Made by a program: the position numbers and the translations under genes. A DNA stretch of 64,000 nt from Sorex araneus. Taxonomy: Eukaryota; Chordata; Mammalia; Eulipotyphla; Soricidae. The stretch is taken from contig NC_073311.1 of the NCBI RefSeq assembly GCF_027595985.1, forward strand, positions 49,566,963-49,630,962. Reading direction: 5' to 3'. This document shows positions 1-16,068 of the stretch, piece after piece. The notes under the pieces are model-generated. The model was not told the DNA's origin. It saw only the letters and a program-made list of their open reading frames with translations, and did no database searches. Each line of letters opens with the position of its first letter. The stretch's first letter is position 1.

Positions 1-690
1 AGACAGTATTTCTGTTTCCTACCTACAAAGCTTAGTTTTGCTTTCAGCCCACAGCACCATATTAAGAATACCACACGGAGAAATAAGAACTAAAACAAAT
101 TTACATGTCTCATTCTTCTGATCAAGGATACCTATATTATTAAAAATGGCAGCTCTGCTACTAATTATATTCAAATGAACTAAAACAGTATTAACACAGT
201 TGTTTACGAAGTCTTTTAATTACTTGGACACAAAATGAAATCCTTACTGTTTAGACTTTGCAATTAAATATAGGTGCTCCCCACTCGCACCCCCACTCCA
301 AATTTCACATAAACCTCTCTAATGAGACCAGACAGACTTTTTTTGAGATGTGTTTCTTTGTAAAGCACTGACTCTCTCACACTGGTAAACTGGATTGTGT
401 AGAGAGCCACAGTCCTTTTATTTTCTGTTTTGGATAAAGTCCTGAGATCGTCATTATCTAGTTTCTTCTTGCCTATTTATCTTCCAAATAGTTGAGAAGA
501 CATGTTCCAACTTACGTTTCAGGAAGAATTGCACAGAATATTCAGCATATTCTGTGAAGCTGAGGGACAGGGAGGTAGCATTAGTTCTACCTCCTGGGTG
601 CTCTGGACTGCAAAGCAAATCAAAAGCTCAAAGGAGAGTGTCTGGCTTTGTGAGGTTCATGGGAACAGCCCCTTCTTCAACTTTAAAGTC
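1..690. other. No recognisable gene or repeat
   Basis: AT-rich non-coding sequence without splice-bounded coding potential or a repeat I can name. Confidence 0.4.
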
Positions 691-694
691 TGAG

Positions 695-930
695 CTAATG
701 AAAGTGAGAGAACAAAATGGAATGCCCTGCCACAGAGGCGGGGCGGGGTGGGGGGGATGGGATTGGAGGGTAGGAAGGATACTGGGTTCATTGGTGGTGG
801 AGAATGGACACTGGTGGAGGGATGGGCTCACAAACACTGTATGAGGGAAACACAAGCACGAAAATGTGTAAATCTGTAACTGTACCCTCACGGCGACTCA
901 CTAATTAAAAAATTAAAATTAAAAAAAAAA
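695..930 (+). mobile_element. L1 3' end fragment
   Basis: Typical shrew L1 3' UTR: G-rich tract, GGTGGTGGAGAATGGACACT, CTGTACCCTCACGGCGACTC and an A-rich tail. Imperfect flanking repeat around AAAGTCTGAG / AAAGTCTCAG. Confidence 0.7.
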
Positions 931-1180
931 GTCTCAGATATTCAAGAGAATATATTGGTATGACTTTCACTGCCTGGGATAATGAAGATTTCTAATACTC
1001 AGAGCCTGCACAGGATAGAAACATGCCAGGAAGACCAGGGACCCAATCCTCTCTGTCCCGTGCTATAGGAGGACACCTGTATGCCAGGGATTGGTCCCAC
1101 CTGATGTCAGTTTGTCCTTGAAACCCTAAACCACAAGGACACACTAGCATCAATCAGTGTGAAGACATTACTACATTTAT
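931..1180. other. Unassigned spacer
   Basis: Short non-coding spacer between an L1 3' end and an antisense L1; nothing further recognised. Confidence 0.35.
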
Positions 1181-5970
<4,790 letters not shown>

Positions 5971-6830
5971 CCATGACTCCCTGCTTTTTAAATTTTTATT
6001 CCAGGCAGAGGAACGTGCAGTGACAAAGGCCTGAAGACGAACTTGAGCTGACAGTGTAGGGGAAGGCAGAGAGAAGTTAGGGTGATAGATGGGGTGCTGG
6101 TGGGTTGAGGGGGGATGCTCAGAGCCCTGGCTGGAGAGCCCAGCAGGTGTTCACTGGGAAGAGCCTGATTGCAGTGGGAATGATATTGAGCTGATTCTCC
6201 ATCTGATGGAAGGGGGCCTTGGGTGGGTCTTAAGCCAGAGAGGGTACCTTGCAGTTCGGAAAGCACTCAGCCTTCATTTAACATCTGCAGAGCAGGAACA
6301 AGTGATAGAGTTTCATGCAAGGTGGTGACAAGGACATTTATCAGTGACTAGAATATTCCTCATCTCTTCTCCACTCTCTCTAATTAATTTTCTTAACTAA
6401 AAATTCATGCTGATAAAAGACCAGAGCTTTCAGCACAGAAGGAAATGGTATTCCCTAACTGCCTGTGTGCCCGCTCTCCCTCACACCCTCTGGAAGGTGT
6501 TGAGGAGGGGGTTTAGATCCAATCAAAGCTTTTGCATCTTATTGAAACAGAGATGGTGGGTAGGAGTTGCGGGGGAGGGGGGAGATGCTCTACAAAATGT
6601 CCACCTCCATTTACTTTAAGGGCATTCTTTGCCTGCATTTTATGGATCAATCCTACTGGAAATAAATTAATTAATTAAATTATCTAATGACTTTTCTCTG
6701 CCATAGGTCCTTGTATCTCCCCTCTGTGATTAGACAGGCTGGCATGCCTCTCTGCATGTGCTCAGTAAGCAAAATGGTATTCTTCATCCCAAACTACATT
6801 TATGTAGAATACCATAACATGAAAAACTAC
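5971..6830. other. Unassigned non-coding region
   Basis: Contains GCAGTGACAAAGGCCTGAAG (6017 onward), reminiscent of an ancient mammalian interspersed repeat, but I cannot name it. No exon with supporting homology. Confidence 0.35.
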
Positions 6831-6833
6831 TTT

Positions 6834-6932
6834 CAGGGCTGGAGCAATAGCACAGCGGGTAGGGCGTTTGCCTTATATGCAGCCGACCCGGTGCCTTACT
6901 GGGTGACCCCCCCCCAAAAAAAACTCAACTCT
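6834..6932 (+). mobile_element. SINE with internal deletion
   Basis: Head GGGCTGGAGCAATAGCACAG is intact, then it jumps to CTGGGTGACCCCCCC and an A tail; the middle body is missing. Confidence 0.8.
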
Positions 6933-7189
6933 CAACATTCCATTCTGCCCTGGTATATACCATGAGCAGGGTGAAAGAATGTTCGTGTGTGATCATGGCT
7001 AAGAGATGTGTTTTATTGCTGATCTCTTCAGACCACAGCCACAGGGATGTGTTGTTAGAAAAAAAAATCCCACAGTAATCATGACTGATAAGAAGCTCTG
7101 GCATTCCTGTTGGCACAGCAAGAGCGTGGACCACAGATAGCACCTCACTGCCGCCCCCTCCTCAGCCTCTCTCTCCATCCCCATGTGCT

Positions 7190-7530
7190 AGGGTTCTTAT
7201 CCCCGGCTCTGCATTGGGGTGTGTTGGAAGCCTGCCTGGCGTGGTGAGCTCAGTGGATCAAAATTTCTCTCTTGGCCATTGAGGGCTCACCCTGTCTCCA
7301 AATTCATCCACTTGATTTCACTGCTGGGCTGCCAGGATTGACAGTGTTGGAATGGGGGAGAGAGCCTGAGGGCTCGGCGGAGCTGGACTCTCTCTTTTCC
7401 TCCCTCCATCATTCTCTCCTTTCCTCCCTCCCTCACTCCTTTATCTTCATCTCTCTTTTTTTTCTTTCTTTCTGTACCCAGGGATGCTTAGGGATTACTC
7501 CTAGCTCTGCATAATTCTCCAAGTTATTGA
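7190..7530 (-). repeat. Partial SINE remnant
   Basis: TTTTTTTTCTTTCTTTC followed by GATGCTTAGGGATTACTCCT and AGCTCTGCA at 7442-7515, the 3' end of the SINE on the - strand. The part before it is unassigned. Confidence 0.55.
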
Positions 7531-7539
7531 AATCTGTGG

Positions 7540-7900
7540 TGTCTTCAATTAATCAATTCCATTGTAAATATGTAATTAGAACTACATCAGAATACAACAA
7601 TTTTGATAGTGAAAGAAACTAGGGCAAAAATTTAGAAAAGTAACTTTGAATGGGAGAAAATATTCCCACTGCATATCTGGTAAGGGTATAATAAATGAAA
7701 TATACAAAGTGCTTACAAAACTTAATTTAAAAAATGTCAAGCAACCCCATCCAAAGTGTGGGGAGGAAATTAACAGACACTTCTTCAAAGAAAGCATAGA
7801 AATGACCAATGGGGATCTCAGGAAGAGTTTCCATCACTTGTTATTAGGGAAATGCAAATCCAAGTGGCAATCACACTACTGAAAATGGCTTGAATCCAAA
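7540..7900 (+). mobile_element. Old L1 fragment
   Basis: Conceptual translation NLKNVKQPHPKCGEEINRHF with GGAAATGCAAATC resembles the post-ORF2 part of old mammalian L1. Degraded. Confidence 0.5.
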
Positions 7901-8565
7901 CATTCAGAAGCATTCAGAGTGCTGGTGGCTGCAAAATAGTTTCTGCACAATTGTGAAGACTAGCTGACCACAGTTGTTCTGTTCCAAAAAAATATGCTTG
8001 AAGTAAAACCATCTACCCTAGTGAAAAACATCCTTTTCCCATTATTGTTCCTGTTCCAGAGTAGGCAGGAAATTAAACACTGCCAACTCTGAACACATGC
8101 TGCATAAACATCACCACTTACAAATGATAAGGAAAACTGACCCTACCCATGGATCACACAGGCTCACACAAGAGAGGAGAAGCTGCCAAAAGGCAGCTGA
8201 GTCTTGGCAACATGACCCTGGAATGCATTTGGCACATCCTTGAGATGGTGAGAATCTCACCTTGTACTCCAGATGTGCTCCTGTGCTTGGGATAGTCTTG
8301 CCCTGGCCTTCCAGATGACATGTTTGAGAATTTCTGCTTCTGTGCTCTCCCTCCAGCTGCCTGCAGATGCCCTCTCCCTCTCTCTCATAGAGACTATAAA
8401 ATGAAATTCTCACTCATTCATATTTATGACCTTGGTCTCTGCTGCCTCTGGTTACTCATTCCTTTCTGGTTTTCAATAGATCAAAAGGGAAGTTTGAGTC
8501 ATTACAAGGAACCAACAGATCAGTGAGTTATTTGGTCTGAGTACTTCTCTGTTATTACATATAGG
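7901..8565. other. Unassigned non-coding region
   Basis: No exon, SINE or L1 recognised. Confidence 0.35.
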
Positions 8566-9617
8566 CGGCTTTTTTTAAAAAAAAAATTGAATCACCATGA
8601 GATACAGTTACAAAGCTTAAATGTCTTCATCTCAGTCATACAATGATTGAACACCCATGCCTCCACCAGTGCACATTTTCCACCACCAATGTTCCCAGTA
8701 TTCCTCTCCCCCCATCCCACCTCTTCCCCTGCCTATATGGCAGGCAATTTCCCTCTTTCTCTCTATTCTTGGGCATTATGATTTGCAATACAGATAATGA
8801 GAGGTCATTATGTTTGGTCCTTCATCTACTTTCAGCACACATATCCCATCCCGAGCAATCCCTCCAATCATCATTGACTTAGTGATCCCTTCTCTATCCC
8901 AGCTGCCTTCTCCCACAGCTCATAAGGCAGGCTTCCAAACATGGAGCAATCTTACTGATTGCCAATCAGTAACACCCAATCTACTGTCCTTGGGTGTTAG
9001 TCTCATATTATGATATTTTATATTCCATAGGTGAGTGCAATCATTTTATGTCCCTTTCTTTCTGACTCATTTCACTTAGCATGATACTCTCCATGACCAT
9101 CCACTTATATGCAAATTTCATGACTTTGTCTTTCCTAACAGCTGCATAGTATTCCATTGTGTAGATGTAACAAAGATATTTTTTAACCAGTTGTCTGTTC
9201 TTGGGCACTTAGGTTTTTCCAGATTCTGCTATTGTGAACAATACTGCAATGAGCATACAGGTGCAGTTGTTATTTCTACTGTGCTCTTTTGCACCCTCAG
9301 ATTATATTTCCAGAAGTAGTATTGCAGGGTCATATGGAAACTCAATTTCTAGTGTTTTAAGGAATGCCCATATTGTTTTCCAAAAAAGTCTGGACTAGTC
9401 AGCATTACCACCAACAACGAAAGAGTCCCTTTTTCCCCTCATCTGCACCAGCACTGGTTGTTCTCATTCTTTTCGGTGTGTGCTAGTATCTGTGGTGTGA
9501 GATGATATCTCATTGTTTTGATTCGCATCTCCCTGATGATTAGCATTGTAGGCATTTTTTCATTTGCCTTTTGACCATTTGTATTTCTTCTTTTGAGAAA
9601 GCTTCTGCTCATTTCTT

Positions 9618-11096
9618 TTTTTATTTTTATTTTTTTTTATTGAATCACCATATGGAAAGTTACATAGTTCTCAGGGTTATGTCAGTTATACAATACTCAA
9701 ACACCCTTCCCTTCACTAGTGCCCATATTCCAACCATCCCAGTATGCCTCCCACCTCCCGCCCCCACCCTTCCCCCCAGCCCCCCCCTTGTAAGTGATGT
9801 TTCATTTTGATTACTCTTTATCTTGACTACATTCCATGTTTCAACTCATAACTCACTATTGTTGCTGGAACTCCCCCCCCCCCAAAGAAAAAGGCAGTCC
9901 TACTGCCAAGGAAGTATTTGATAGTTTTCCATTGCTGAGAATGTAGAGATATTAAGTCCCGCTGTTTGTTACATAACTTTTCTTCATTCATTTTTCTTGT
10001 TCCCCCTCCTTCCCGCGCAACCAAGTTTATGCCTGCTTAGTAATCTTCATAATATGATTGTCGCCACGCTGCCTGACAAAGGGAGAAGAAACCTACAAAG
10101 ATGGTTATTTCCGGTCATCAGCTGGCATGGGGCTATAGCTTAGTTGATAGTCTAGCAGCATGTCTGCAAGCAGTTTCTGGAACCAATAGTAGTGCGCTGG
10201 TATCGGCACCGGCTCCACCAGCGTCCCGCTGTTCCATGTACATTTCTTTTTATTTTCCCCTCATATCCCATTCCCACGCCACCAGGTTCGTGTATGCTTA
10301 ATGGACATCATAATATGGCTTACGCCACACCACATTTCTTCCCGAGAAAGAAATATTTCTTCCCCTCAGCTGGCATGGGGTTGTAGCTTAGTTCAGTCTA
10401 GAGAGATGGCTACCACTATGATTGCCTTCAATATTTCAACAAAAGACTTACTATTCTTGTTAGGGTTATCCCCCCAAAGTCCAACCCGTTACAAAGGAAC
10501 CATTTCATATTGCTGATGATTAGATGACATTAGGTTTTGAATTTCTGTATAAAGTCCAGGGAAAATTCTGCCAGAAATTCTATCACTACAATCTTTTACC
10601 CTTTTATGGTACTCATAAGATGGGAAAACCTAGAGAAATACCGGGCCCCCGCTGGGGCAGCCTGGTGGAAACGCTCAGTTCACGTTCTGGAGGAATTTCA
10701 GTGGGCTGCTGGTGTCCAAAGTAGTTCTTTTGGGCTCCTCGGTCATGCTGGAGTGGCGGCAGCGGCGAGTGGGGAGTCCACGTCGTTCCACTGTCCTTAA
10801 GTGTCGGCGGTGGGTGGAGACCTGTACTTCTCTGCCCCGCGATGTCCCACAAGCCTCGCCGCGCATTTGGGTCCATGTCTCCATTTTGTGCTCAAAGAAA
10901 AGGGCTGGAGGCTGTGCTGTGCCCAGGGGGGAGGGGTTGAGAGAGAGAGAGAGATTAAAAAAAACGAGAAATACTGGGGCAGCCTGGCGGAAACGCTCAG
11001 TTCACATTCTGGAGGAATTTCAGTGGGCAGCTGGTGTCCAAAGTAGCTCTTTTGGGCTCCTCGGTCATGCTGGAGCGGCGGCAGCGGCGAGTAGGC
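9618..11096 (-). mobile_element. Half-L1 element copy A with two 5' monomers
   Basis: 1479 bp flanked by a perfect 17-bp duplication GCTTCTGCTCATTTCTT (9601-9617 and 11097-11113). On the - strand it starts with CpG-rich monomers, continues with the half-L1 body and ends in the L1 3' end and a tail (T-rich at 9618). No ORF1 or ORF2. Confidence 0.85.
10653..11096 (-). repeat. Tandem 5' monomers of half-L1 copy A
   Basis: Two copies of a block of about 118 bp (GGGGCAGCCTGG.GGAAACG through GGCGGCAGCGGCGAGT) start at 10653 and about 10975, a period near 322 bp. Arrangement resembles tandem promoter monomers of some L1 5' UTRs. Long open frames here are a by-product of GC content. Confidence 0.7.
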
Positions 11097-12010
11097 GCTT
11101 CTGCTCATTTCTTCTCCCCATTTTTGATGGGGTTGGAGGTTTTTTTTCTTGTACAACTCTACTAATGTCTTGTATATCCTGGATACTAACCCTTTTTCTG
11201 ATGGGCATTGGGTAAATATTTTTTCCCATTCTGTGGGCTCTCTCTATATTTTGGTCACCATTTCTTTTGAAATGTGGATGCTTCTTAGCTTAATGTAGTC
11301 CCATTTGTTTATATTTGTTTCCACTTGCTTGATCAGTGGTGTTTCATCCTTAAAATGCCTTTGGCTTCAATGTCATGGAGGGTTCTGCCTACATTTTCCT
11401 CCATGTACATTCTGGATTCAGGTCTGATATTAAGGTCTTTAATCCACATTGGCCTGACTTTTGTGCCTAGCATTAGATAGTGGTCAGAGTTTATTTGTTT
11501 GCTGGTAAATGTCCAGTTTTCCAAGCACCAGTTATTGAAGAGGCTTTTCTTGTTCCACTTCACAATTCTTGCTCCTTTATCAAAGATTAGGTGACCATAT
11601 ATTTGAGAGCCTGTGACAGAATATTCAATTCTGTTCCATTGCTCTGCGGGTCTGTTTATAGTCAAAACAATGTTGTTCTAATGACTCCTGCTTAGTAGTA
11701 CAGTTTGAAGTTGGAGAACGTGATTCCACCAATCTTCTTTTTCCCAAGGGTTGTTTTAGTTATTCATGTGAGTTTATTGTTCCATATGAATTTCAGGAGT
11801 GTTCTGTCTAGTTCTTTGAAGAATATCATGGGTAACTTTATAGGGACCACATTAAATCTGTATAATGCTTTGGGGTGTATTGCCATTTTGGTCATGTTAA
11901 TTCTTCCTATCCATGGGCAGGGAATGTTTTCATTTCCTGGTCTCCTCTCTTATTTCTTAGGGAAGTATTATTCTGCCAGACATCTGATGAGCACTATATC
12001 TATGAGGGTT

Positions 12011-13160
12011 GATTTTTGAACCCTCATGTCAGTATGCAACATATAAGAGGTTTATTATTAATATTAATGTTTATTATTATTGGTGTGTTGACAATCTGGA
12101 TCCAGGTGTGCATGATATCGGCTGTTAATGCTCCCTGACATGTGATATTCCAAGTGCTCTGTAATAAGTCAAGTCCAATCTATAAGATTATCAGTCCAAT
12201 CCCTCTGGACTGACTCCTTAACAACTGGACTAAATGTGATGCTGAAACATTAAAAAAAAAAAGAAAGCAATGTCAAATGAACCAAAAATAAACTTGGGGA
12301 CAAGCAAGGCTACATAACCTTTACTGGAACTCAGCCACCATTTTCATTCTCCCGCTATATCGTTATCACCAGTACAGAGAAATACTCTGCGGTCCTGAAT
12401 AATCAAGACTTTATGGCTTTTAGTGAAAACCCAGGCTTTTGTAAATCTGTGATGTGGGCATGGAAAATTTCCCTCATTTTCCTAGAGATTTCCTCAATGA
12501 CCCATTGTTGTACTGACCATCACAAAACCATCTCCTTCCATCTGAATGTTAGGTGGGACCCCCTATCCCAAGTTAAGGATCCACTTCCAGGCCCTCTTAG
12601 CTTCCCCTATAGGCCTCCTTCAGCAGCCATAACTCAAGCTTCCAGATATTTCCCCTGACATGTGCATTCTGCCAAACTGACTCTACAGCCCATGCCAGCA
12701 GGGCCAGTTGCAGAGAAAGAGACAAACACATTAGAGACAAATAAGCAACCAAGGACTGCCCAGGTTTTAGGGTCACCTCGCAGCCATCAGTGGTCTCATA
12801 AACAACCGTTTTTTTCAATACAATATCATTCCCCCACCAGGGTTCCCAACATGTGGGTCACTGTTTAAATTGGTAGAGACATTAAGGACACTTGGAAAGT
12901 ATAGTAACAGTCAATATACATATGAAGAGCAGAGGGTTGCTGGGGTATTTCACAGTCAATCAGCAGGAACCATTAACCATAAAGTCCTGAGAGTTTCCTA
13001 TTCTATTTTCCACCCATGTTGCTCTCTACATCTAAAAGACCCTACACTGTTTTAATCTACACTTTCCCAGGCTGCACATTTGCAACTTTCATCTGTTCAA
13101 TTTTTGTACTTTGCTCTTCCCTGCTATTCTATTCTTTCCTGGGTGCACATTTTCACCCAC
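12011..13160. other. Unassigned non-coding region
   Basis: Over 1 kb with no recognised exon or repeat family. Confidence 0.35.
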
Positions 13161-13165
13161 CATAT

Positions 13166-13352
13166 TTTCTTTTGTTTGGTTTTGCTATTGTTTTGAGGTC
13201 ACACCTGGCTGTGCTCAGGGGTTATTCCTGACTCTGCATTCAGATATTACTACTGATGATGCTTGGGATCCATACAGGATAGTGGGGATTGAATGCAGGT
13301 CAGTGGTGTGCAAGACAAGTACCTTACTCGCTGTACTATTGCTCCAGCCCAC
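13166..13352 (-). mobile_element. SINE, diverged
   Basis: Body TGTGCTCAGGGGTTATTCCT and head CGCTGTACTATTGCTCCAGC read on the - strand. Confidence 0.8.
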
Positions 13353-13847
13353 GCAACCTACTATACCCCATGACATAAGCTGTTTTTCCCAGGGCATTAT
13401 CACAACTTTGGGATTTTAGTTAAAAGGTTTCTTTCCTGTAGACACACTCAAAGTGACTTTTCTAGTGGCACATACAGCTCAAAACACAGTTTCTTAACTT
13501 CCCCACAGTGAATTTGCTAATGGGAACATAGGCTCCATCTATCTGCTTGTCCTAATTCCTATATTTAACTGAGGCCAACCAAATAAAAATTGGACTCATT
13601 TTCAGAGGACTCTTCCCGATGTGTCCGAGTTCAGAGACTTTCGATGGGTTTGGGCACACCTGTCATGATAGCTACACTGTCCTCATCACATTCTGTTCTT
13701 TAGATGAGAAAAATCACATAGAGCATGTCATTACCATGTAAGTGAGCACAGGGGTGCCATCCTGTTTCTCATAATGTATTCATTAAATTCTCCTTGGCTC
13801 CTGCCTTACCTCCTAATCTTAAAAGATGTTCTCTCCAACATTGTATA

Positions 13848-14017
13848 GTGGGAGGTGTTGGGAGGGGCACACTTGGTGATGCACAAGGGTTACTCCTACC
13901 TCGGCTCTCAGGAATCACACCAGGTGATGCTGGGGGTACTATATGGTATGCCAGGTATTGAACTTGTGACAAGCAAAGTAAATTCCCTACCTACATCATT
14001 GTCTCTCCAGTCTTCCA
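13848..14017 (-). mobile_element. SINE, diverged
   Basis: GGTGATGCACAAGGGTTACT through TTGTCTCTCCAGTC on the - strand. Confidence 0.75.
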
Positions 14018-15250
14018 ATGTTGTATTTGATGTTAAACCAGGTTCAGTCAGAGGTGGAGGGAAAAATAGGGAAGAATAGATTCTCTGAGAATGATTCATA
14101 TAGAGCAGAATGGTTTCTAGAGGAGTCTCAAATTGAGCCCTTTTGAAACTGTTTAAAAGACTATTCTAAACCTCCATTTTGGTAAATTCCACACTAGACT
14201 TAGAAATAAGAAAAAAAGAAGAAATAAGATAACAATTAAAAGTCACATTTTGTGGATAGGAGGTACTTTGTCCTTCAGCAGTTTGCTCCTTTGGGTCTTG
14301 GACCCAGTGGATGAAACCTGTACCCCTTCGAATGGAGAAATGATTGTTGCTGACTACCTGGAGAAGCACAATAGGAGCGTCAAGTGAAATGAATTGGTCC
14401 TTATAATGTGCTATTGATAATGCAATTCTTTGTGGACTTGCAGGCAATAAACCATGTGTTCACCACTTCAGAGTCCAGAGATCCCTCCTGAAGGAAAATT
14501 GAAGGGCTTGCTTCCTAAGGAAGAGACTTGGAGTTCTGTATTTGTAGAATAGCCGGGGAATGGGTGATCTCACTTCTATGTGAATCATAGAATAACTGAA
14601 TGAGGGAATGCAATGCAATGTATTGAAGTGGAATGCCTAGAACACTCTTAGGGACCCAGATTCTAGGGAGGAGAAGAACAGAGAAGGAAAGAAATTTGGG
14701 GGGAAATAAGAGAAGACAGACAGGAAACAATGGTGGAGAGGGGTCAAGAGGACCTACATTGCTGGTATAGAAAGAAAGAAATAGCTAAATATCCAAGTAA
14801 CAAAGTCGACATACATGAAACCCAAACTTCAACAACTAAACTTGTTGTTGAATGTGCTTGCAGAGGAGGCCAATTTGGGTGGTAGGGTGGGAAGGAATCT
14901 GGAAACACTGATGGAGGAAAGTTGACACTGATGGTAGGATTGGGGCTAGAATATGTGTCTAAAATTCAACTGTGAATAGTTTTGTAATACATTGTTATTT
15001 ATGTATTTGACTTTATTTAAACACCACAGCTTTCAAGGCTGTTCATAACACAACTTTTTCCAGCATTCAATGTTTCAACATCAATCCCACGACCAACGGG
15101 ACCTTTCTTCCACCATTCCCAGTTTTCCATCCAAACCCTCAGCAGGCACAAAATGGTTTGCTTTTATATTTCTTGTTACAGCAAAATGGCCAAGTGAAAT
15201 GATAAAAAAATCTCAGTTAAGGAAAATTTATGAAATCTCACAATGGAGTC
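14018..15250. other. Non-coding region with diverged L1-type 3' ends
   Basis: 14860-15000 resembles a + strand L1 3' end (GGAAACACTGATGGAGGAAAG). 15010-15240 resembles the antisense 3' UTR family also seen at 63.4 kb (CATCAATCCCACGACCA, TTTCCATCC). 14018-14860 is unassigned. Confidence 0.45.
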
Positions 15251-15397
15251 ACTAGTCATTAACATATAACACTCCATGTTTTGTTGAACCTAGGAAAAGG
15301 TCAATATCAATTGAAAAATTGAAAATGAAAAAGTCTCATGGTTCCATCTTCAGTGGAAACACATTATTGCTTAATATTAAGAAATAATGAGAAATAG

Positions 15398-16068
15398 CAG
15401 GATGCTTGGGCAGTCTCGGGCCAGGGCCAATATCGGCTCGCGCTCCACTGAGATTCGACCCGGGTGGCCATGCTTTTGCACGGCCGCTTTGCTGTTGAAT
15501 GACCAAGATCCAGAGGCCAGCTACATTACTTCTGGTCCCAACAAGTGCTTGCAGCCATGTCTCTAGACTGTGAACTAAGTCTTTGCTCCATGCTGCCCCA
15601 GGAAGGGAAATGATGCAATTTCCAACATAAATTTCCCTGGACTTAATTACTAAAATACAGAAATCCTAAACTGCTCAGCCGCAGTAGCAGCTGCGCAACT
15701 TTATATCTCTTCATTCTCATCAATGTAAAACTAATTATCAAATGCTTCCTTGTCAGTAGGGCCGTATTTCTGGGGGGTAAACTCCAACAAGAATAGTGAG
15801 TTCTGTGTTGAAATTCCAACAACAATAGTGAGTTTTGTGTTGAAATATGGAATGTAATCAAGGTAAAGAGAAAATGAAGTGAAATTTATCAGTTATGCAG
15901 GCGGGGGTGGGGGTGGAGGGTGGGAGTGATACTGGGGTTTTTTTGGTGATGGAATATGGGCACTGGAGAAAGGACGGGTGTTTGAGCATTGTATAACTGA
16001 GACATAAGCCTGAGAACTTTGTAACTTTCCACATGGTGATTCAATAAAATAAATTAAAAAAATAAAAT
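15398..16068 (+). mobile_element. Half-L1 element copy B
   Basis: TCTCGGGCCAGGGCCAATAT, GATTCGACCCGGGTGGCCAT, GTCTCTAGACTGTGAACTAA, then the L1 3' end ACATGGTGATTCAATAAA and A-rich tail. Same block order as copy D (35.4-36.6 kb), without ORFs. Contains a short internal duplication (CAACAATAGTGAGTT.TGTGT) at 15787-15845. Confidence 0.8.

Larger units (their letters stand above)
8566..12010 (-). mobile_element. Antisense L1 (3' UTR and ORF2 C-terminal half), interrupted by half-L1 copy A
   Basis: 3' end at about 8570 with GAATCACCATGAGATACAGT. ORF2 pieces to the right of the insertion read NRPAEQWNRIEYSVTGSQIY and DLNIRPESRMYMEENVGRTL (11665-11333). The 9618-11096 insertion splits it, with a 17-bp target duplication. 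Confidence 0.85.

Noticed and set aside
10712-11215. 167-residue open frame
   Set aside because: It lies in CpG-rich monomers of half-L1 copy A, crosses the insertion boundary and has no recognisable domain.
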